Below are positions 61,522-64,000 of a stretch of DNA of 64,000 nucleotides, piece after piece. Both the position numbers and the translations under genes were made by a program. The notes beneath the pieces were generated by a model. That model made no database searches. It saw only the letters and a program-made list of their open reading frames with translations, and had not been told where the DNA came from. Position 1 is the first letter of the stretch. Each line of letters opens with the position of its first letter. Source of the DNA: Streptomyces luteogriseus (GTDB lineage: Bacteria > Actinomycetota > Actinomycetes > Streptomycetales > Streptomycetaceae); contig NZ_JACHMS010000001.1 of the NCBI RefSeq assembly GCF_014205055.1, positions 1,240,001 to 1,304,000 of the forward strand, in the 5' to 3' direction.

Positions 61522-62439
61522 ATGCGCCGCGTCCGCTACGAATCCCGAGGCGGCCCTCTCTTCGTGGAGGAGGCCCCGCTCCCCGTGCCCGGCCCCGGAG
61601 AGCTGCTCGTGCGCGCGGAGGCGATCGGCGTGACGCTCCCGGTCGTACGCAAGGTCACCGAGTCGGCCGAGCCCGTCCCGCTCGGCGGCGAGATCGCCGG
61701 GCAGGTCATGGCCGTCGGCGAGGGCGTCACGGGTTTCGGCACCGGCGACCGGGTGACCGGACTCTGCTTCGGCCACGGCTACGCCGACTTCGCGCTGCTG
61801 CACGAGGCCATGACCTCCCCGGTTCCGGCGGACGCGAGCGCCGTCGACGCGGTCGCCCTGGTCCGCAGCGGACTGGTCGCCCTCGGTGCCCTGGAGGCGG
61901 CCCGCCCCGAGCCGGGCGAGGCGGTCCTGGTCACCGCGGCCGCGAGCGGAGTCGGCCACCTGGCCCTGCAACTGGCCAGGACGCGCGGCGCCGGACGGGT
62001 CGTGGGAGCCGTCTCCGACGCGGCCAAGGCCGAGTTCGTCCGGGGCCTCGGCGCCGACCACGTCATCACGTACGGCGACACCGGCTGGGGCACCCCGGTC
62101 GACTACGTCCTGGACGCGGTCGGCGGCGAGCTGCTCACCCCTGCGCTGCACGCCCTCGTCCCCGAGGGGCGGCTGGTGGCGTACGGCTCGGGCGGTGGCA
62201 CCATCCAGGCGTACGACCTGCTCGTGGGCGCCAAGTCGGTGATCGGATTCCAGATGGCCCGTATCGCCCGCGGGAAGCCGGAGTTGTACGAGCGGTGGCG
62301 TGAGGAGCTGTGGCGCCTGTTCGCGGCCGGGGAGCTCAGGCCCGTCGTCCACGGGGAGTTCGCCCTGGAGGACGCTGCCAAGGCGCACGGGGAGATCGAG
62401 GGGCGGTCCAACCTGGGCAAGGTCGTCCTGATCCCCTGA
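61522..62439 (+). CDS. Zinc-free MDR-superfamily reductase (quinone oxidoreductase type)
   Basis: A 305-residue medium-chain reductase. NADPH motif AASGVGHLALQLAR; GELLVRAEAIGVT at the N-terminal substrate domain; zinc ligands are absent, as in quinone and enoyl reductases. ATG 61522 has GGAGGTG in ideal position; ATG 61492 falls in the palindrome and lacks a site. Probably MarR-controlled detoxification of a quinone or enone. Confidence 0.88.
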   Translation: MRRVRYESRGGPLFVEEAPLPVPGPGELLVRAEAIGVTLPVVRKVTESAEPVPLGGEIAGQVMAVGEGVTGFGTGDRVTGLCFGHGYADFALLHEAMTSPVPADASAVDAVALVRSGLVALGALEAARPEPGEAVLVTAAASGVGHLALQLARTRGAGRVVGAVSDAAKAEFVRGLGADHVITYGDTGWGTPVDYVLDAVGGELLTPALHALVPEGRLVAYGSGGGTIQAYDLLVGAKSVIGFQMARIARGKPELYERWREELWRLFAAGELRPVVHGEFALEDAAKAHGEIEGRSNLGKVVLIP

Positions 62440-62498
62440 CGCACGCTTCTTGTGGGGGGTCTGTGAACCCAAGTACCGTCTGTGGCCCACACATGGGA

Positions 62499-62535
62499 CG
62501 TGGGATGTCCGAATGACCGGATGTCTGTTCCCACG
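62499..62535. promoter_or_regulatory. Inverted repeat upstream of the sialidase gene
   Basis: Outer arms CGTGGGA (62499-62505) with TCCCACG (62529-62535), inner arms TCCG (62508-62511) with CGGA (62518-62521), and GGATGTC in direct repeat. It ends 45 nt before the ATG. Could be an operator or a leader hairpin. Confidence 0.35.
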
Positions 62536-62579
62536 CCCCGGTGGTCCAGCCGACAGACGCATGAAGGGCAGGTCGCACC

Positions 62580-64000
62580 ATGCCGTCACGTCTTCACGCA
62601 CGTCTGAGATCCACCCTGACAGCCGCCGTCGCCGCCGGCGCGCTGCTCGCGCCGACCGCCCCGGCGCACAGCCAACCCGCGGCCGCTTCACCGGAGTTCG
62701 ACCAGCAGGTGCTCTTCAAGGCGTCCCAGGACCCGGGCTACGCCTGCTTCCGGATCCCGGCGATCGTGCGCACCACCAGCGGCACACTCCTGGCGTTCGC
62801 CGAGGGCCGCGTCCTCAACTGCGGTGACGCGGCCGACATCGACATCGTCCTCAAGCGTTCCACCGACGGCGGCCGCACCTGGGGGCCGCTCCAGGTCGTC
62901 ACCGAGGGCGCGGGCGACACACACGGCAACCCGGCGCCGGTCGTGGACCGCGGCACGGGCCGGATCCTGCTGGCCGAGACGTACAACACCGGCCGTACGG
63001 ACACCGGAAACTGCACCGTCCCCTGTGACCGCACCCCGCACCTGCAGCACAGCGACGACGACGGCCGCACCTGGTCGGAGCCGCGCGATCTGAGCGACGA
63101 GATCCTGCCCGAACACTGGAACTCCTGGTACGCGACCGGACCCGTGCACGGCATCCAGCTGACCCGCGGCAGGCATGCCGGGCGGCTGGTTTTCGGCGTC
63201 AACACCGAGACGTGGAACGGCAGCCGGGTCTCCGCCAACCACGCCGCGCTGGTGGTCAGCGACGACGGCGGCGACTCCTGGCGCGTCGGCGCCACGGACA
63301 CCTGGCCCATAGGGCCGGACGGCGTGTTCCGGCAGAAGCCGTCCGAGGTGACGCTCGCCGAACGCGCCGACGGCGCCCTGCTCGTCAGCGGCCGGGAGCA
63401 GGACGGCACCGACCTCGGACACCGCTCCCAGACCCTCAGCACGGACGGCGGCGACAGCTTCGCCACGCCGTTCCGCGACCTCCCGGATCTGTACACCCCA
63501 CAGGTCCAGGGCGCGACCCTGCGCCTGGGCGACCGGATGCTGCTGTCCGCCCCGGCCGACCCCGACCGCCGCCGCACGATGATGGTCCGCTCCTCCTACG
63601 ACGGCGGACGCACCTGGGAGAGCGTGGACCGGGGCACGGTCGTCACCACGGACTGGTCGGGCTACTCCGACATGGCGGCCGTCGACGGCACGACGGTGGG
63701 CCTGCTGTACGAGGGCGGCGCGGCCGACGCGCGCGACGAGATCCGCTTCGCCCGCTTCACCGAGGACTGGCTGAAGCCGCGCCGGGGCGCCGACCCGACC
63801 ACGCGCGACGCGGCCGCGGGCGCCAGGCCCGCGGCGGTGCTCGGCGGCGCCCGGCGCACGGCCGGCGTCCGCGGGGGCGCGCTGTCGTTCGACGGCAGCG
63901 ACGACGCCGTACGGCTGCCCTACCGGTCCCGGCTCCCGCTCGGCGAGGGGGACTTCACGGCCTCGCTGCACTTCCGCTACACGGCCACGACCGGCGAACA
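62580..64000 (+). CDS. Secreted exo-alpha-sialidase, 3' end outside window
   Basis: The frame stays open to the end of the window (473 codons), so the C-terminus is missing. A Sec signal peptide (LRSTLTAAVAAGALLAPTAP, cleavage near AHS) precedes a six-blade GH33 propeller. The FRIP motif is in YACFRIPAIV with the first catalytic Arg; five Asp boxes are visible (STDGGRTWG, SDDDGRTWS, SDDGGDSWR, STDGGDSFA, SYDGGRTWE). After residue about 410 a LamG/concanavalin-like domain begins (GALSFDGSDDAVRLPYRS) and is cut. It releases terminal sialic acids from outside glycans. Confidence 0.92.
   Translation, partial: MPSRLHARLRSTLTAAVAAGALLAPTAPAHSQPAAASPEFDQQVLFKASQDPGYACFRIPAIVRTTSGTLLAFAEGRVLNCGDAADIDIVLKRSTDGGRTWGPLQVVTEGAGDTHGNPAPVVDRGTGRILLAETYNTGRTDTGNCTVPCDRTPHLQHSDDDGRTWSEPRDLSDEILPEHWNSWYATGPVHGIQLTRGRHAGRLVFGVNTETWNGSRVSANHAALVVSDDGGDSWRVGATDTWPIGPDGVFRQKPSEVTLAERADGALLVSGREQDGTDLGHRSQTLSTDGGDSFATPFRDLPDLYTPQVQGATLRLGDRMLLSAPADPDRRRTMMVRSSYDGGRTWESVDRGTVVTTDWSGYSDMAAVDGTTVGLLYEGGAADARDEIRFARFTEDWLKPRRGADPTTRDAAAGARPAAVLGGARRTAGVRGGALSFDGSDDAVRLPYRSRLPLGEGDFTASLHFRYTATTGE

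Noticed and set aside
1..64000. Prophage, integrative element or insertion sequence
   Set aside because: No transposase, integrase, phage structural gene or target-site duplication was found; the tRNA-Leu shows no adjacent integrase or obvious duplicated 3' end.

Overview
The window is high-GC, densely packed actinobacterial chromosome, almost certainly from Streptomyces. The signs are strong third-position GC bias that creates very long antisense ORFs, GTG starts, GGAGG-type ribosome sites, a DUF6083 protein, a DUF2254 protein and Streptomyces-type gene blocks. No phage, transposase or CRISPR was seen. The only RNA gene found is a tRNA-Leu(GAG).

Layout. 1-6.7 kb: a secreted beta-helix protein cut by the window edge, an EF-G-like GTPase with a short upstream ORF, a DUF6083 protein, a YceI protein and an NmrA-like reductase. 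6.75-10.9 kb: a compact three-gene set of patatin-like lipase, soluble ComEC-like metallo-beta-lactamase-fold protein and cytoplasmic subtilisin with a long N-terminal region. This is the best candidate here for an undescribed system, possibly a conflict/defence module. 11.2-17 kb: a hydroxyquinol catabolic operon (FAD monooxygenase, hydroxyquinol 1,2-dioxygenase, maleylacetate reductase) with a divergent GAF-AAA-Fis regulator. One operator-like palindrome type occurs both here and upstream of yceI.

18.8-30 kb and 50.8-60.9 kb together look like an oxalate/formate catabolic region. The first part holds an aldehyde dehydrogenase, sucCD, oxalyl-CoA decarboxylase, formyl-CoA transferase, an ADP-forming acyl-CoA ligase, an OFA-family antiporter and the wreck of a second antiporter. 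The second part holds a GntR regulator, KAS III, another OFA-type MFS transporter with its 46-residue small subunit, a ketopantoate reductase-like enzyme, an NAD-type formate dehydrogenase and FdhD. Three intergenic sites with a shared TTCGTC[G/T]AC core plus ACTGTA half-sites tie the two parts to one likely regulator, probably the GntR protein. Expected flow: oxalate enters by exchange, Frc makes oxalyl-CoA, Oxc gives formyl-CoA and CO2, Frc recycles CoA and releases formate, and FDH oxidises formate to CO2 and NADH. The FDH catalytic subunit is split, with its two halves encoded in reversed order around the NuoEF-like subunit.

30-39.3 kb: two same-strand units, a Tat-exported TIM-barrel protein and an Ebo-type metabolite-traffic operon (inositol-phosphate-synthase-like, UbiA, TIM barrel, EboA, TatD, EboE, EboF-like). 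Its genes are tightly overlapped and several protein termini carry simple tandem repeats. 39.3-50.5 kb: a sugar-derivative uptake and oxidation block (large secreted ThuA/DUF1080 protein, TIM-barrel isomerase, Gfo/Idh/MocA dehydrogenase, ribose-type ABC importer, ROK regulator). 61-64 kb: MarR regulator, zinc-free MDR reductase and a secreted sialidase cut by the window end.
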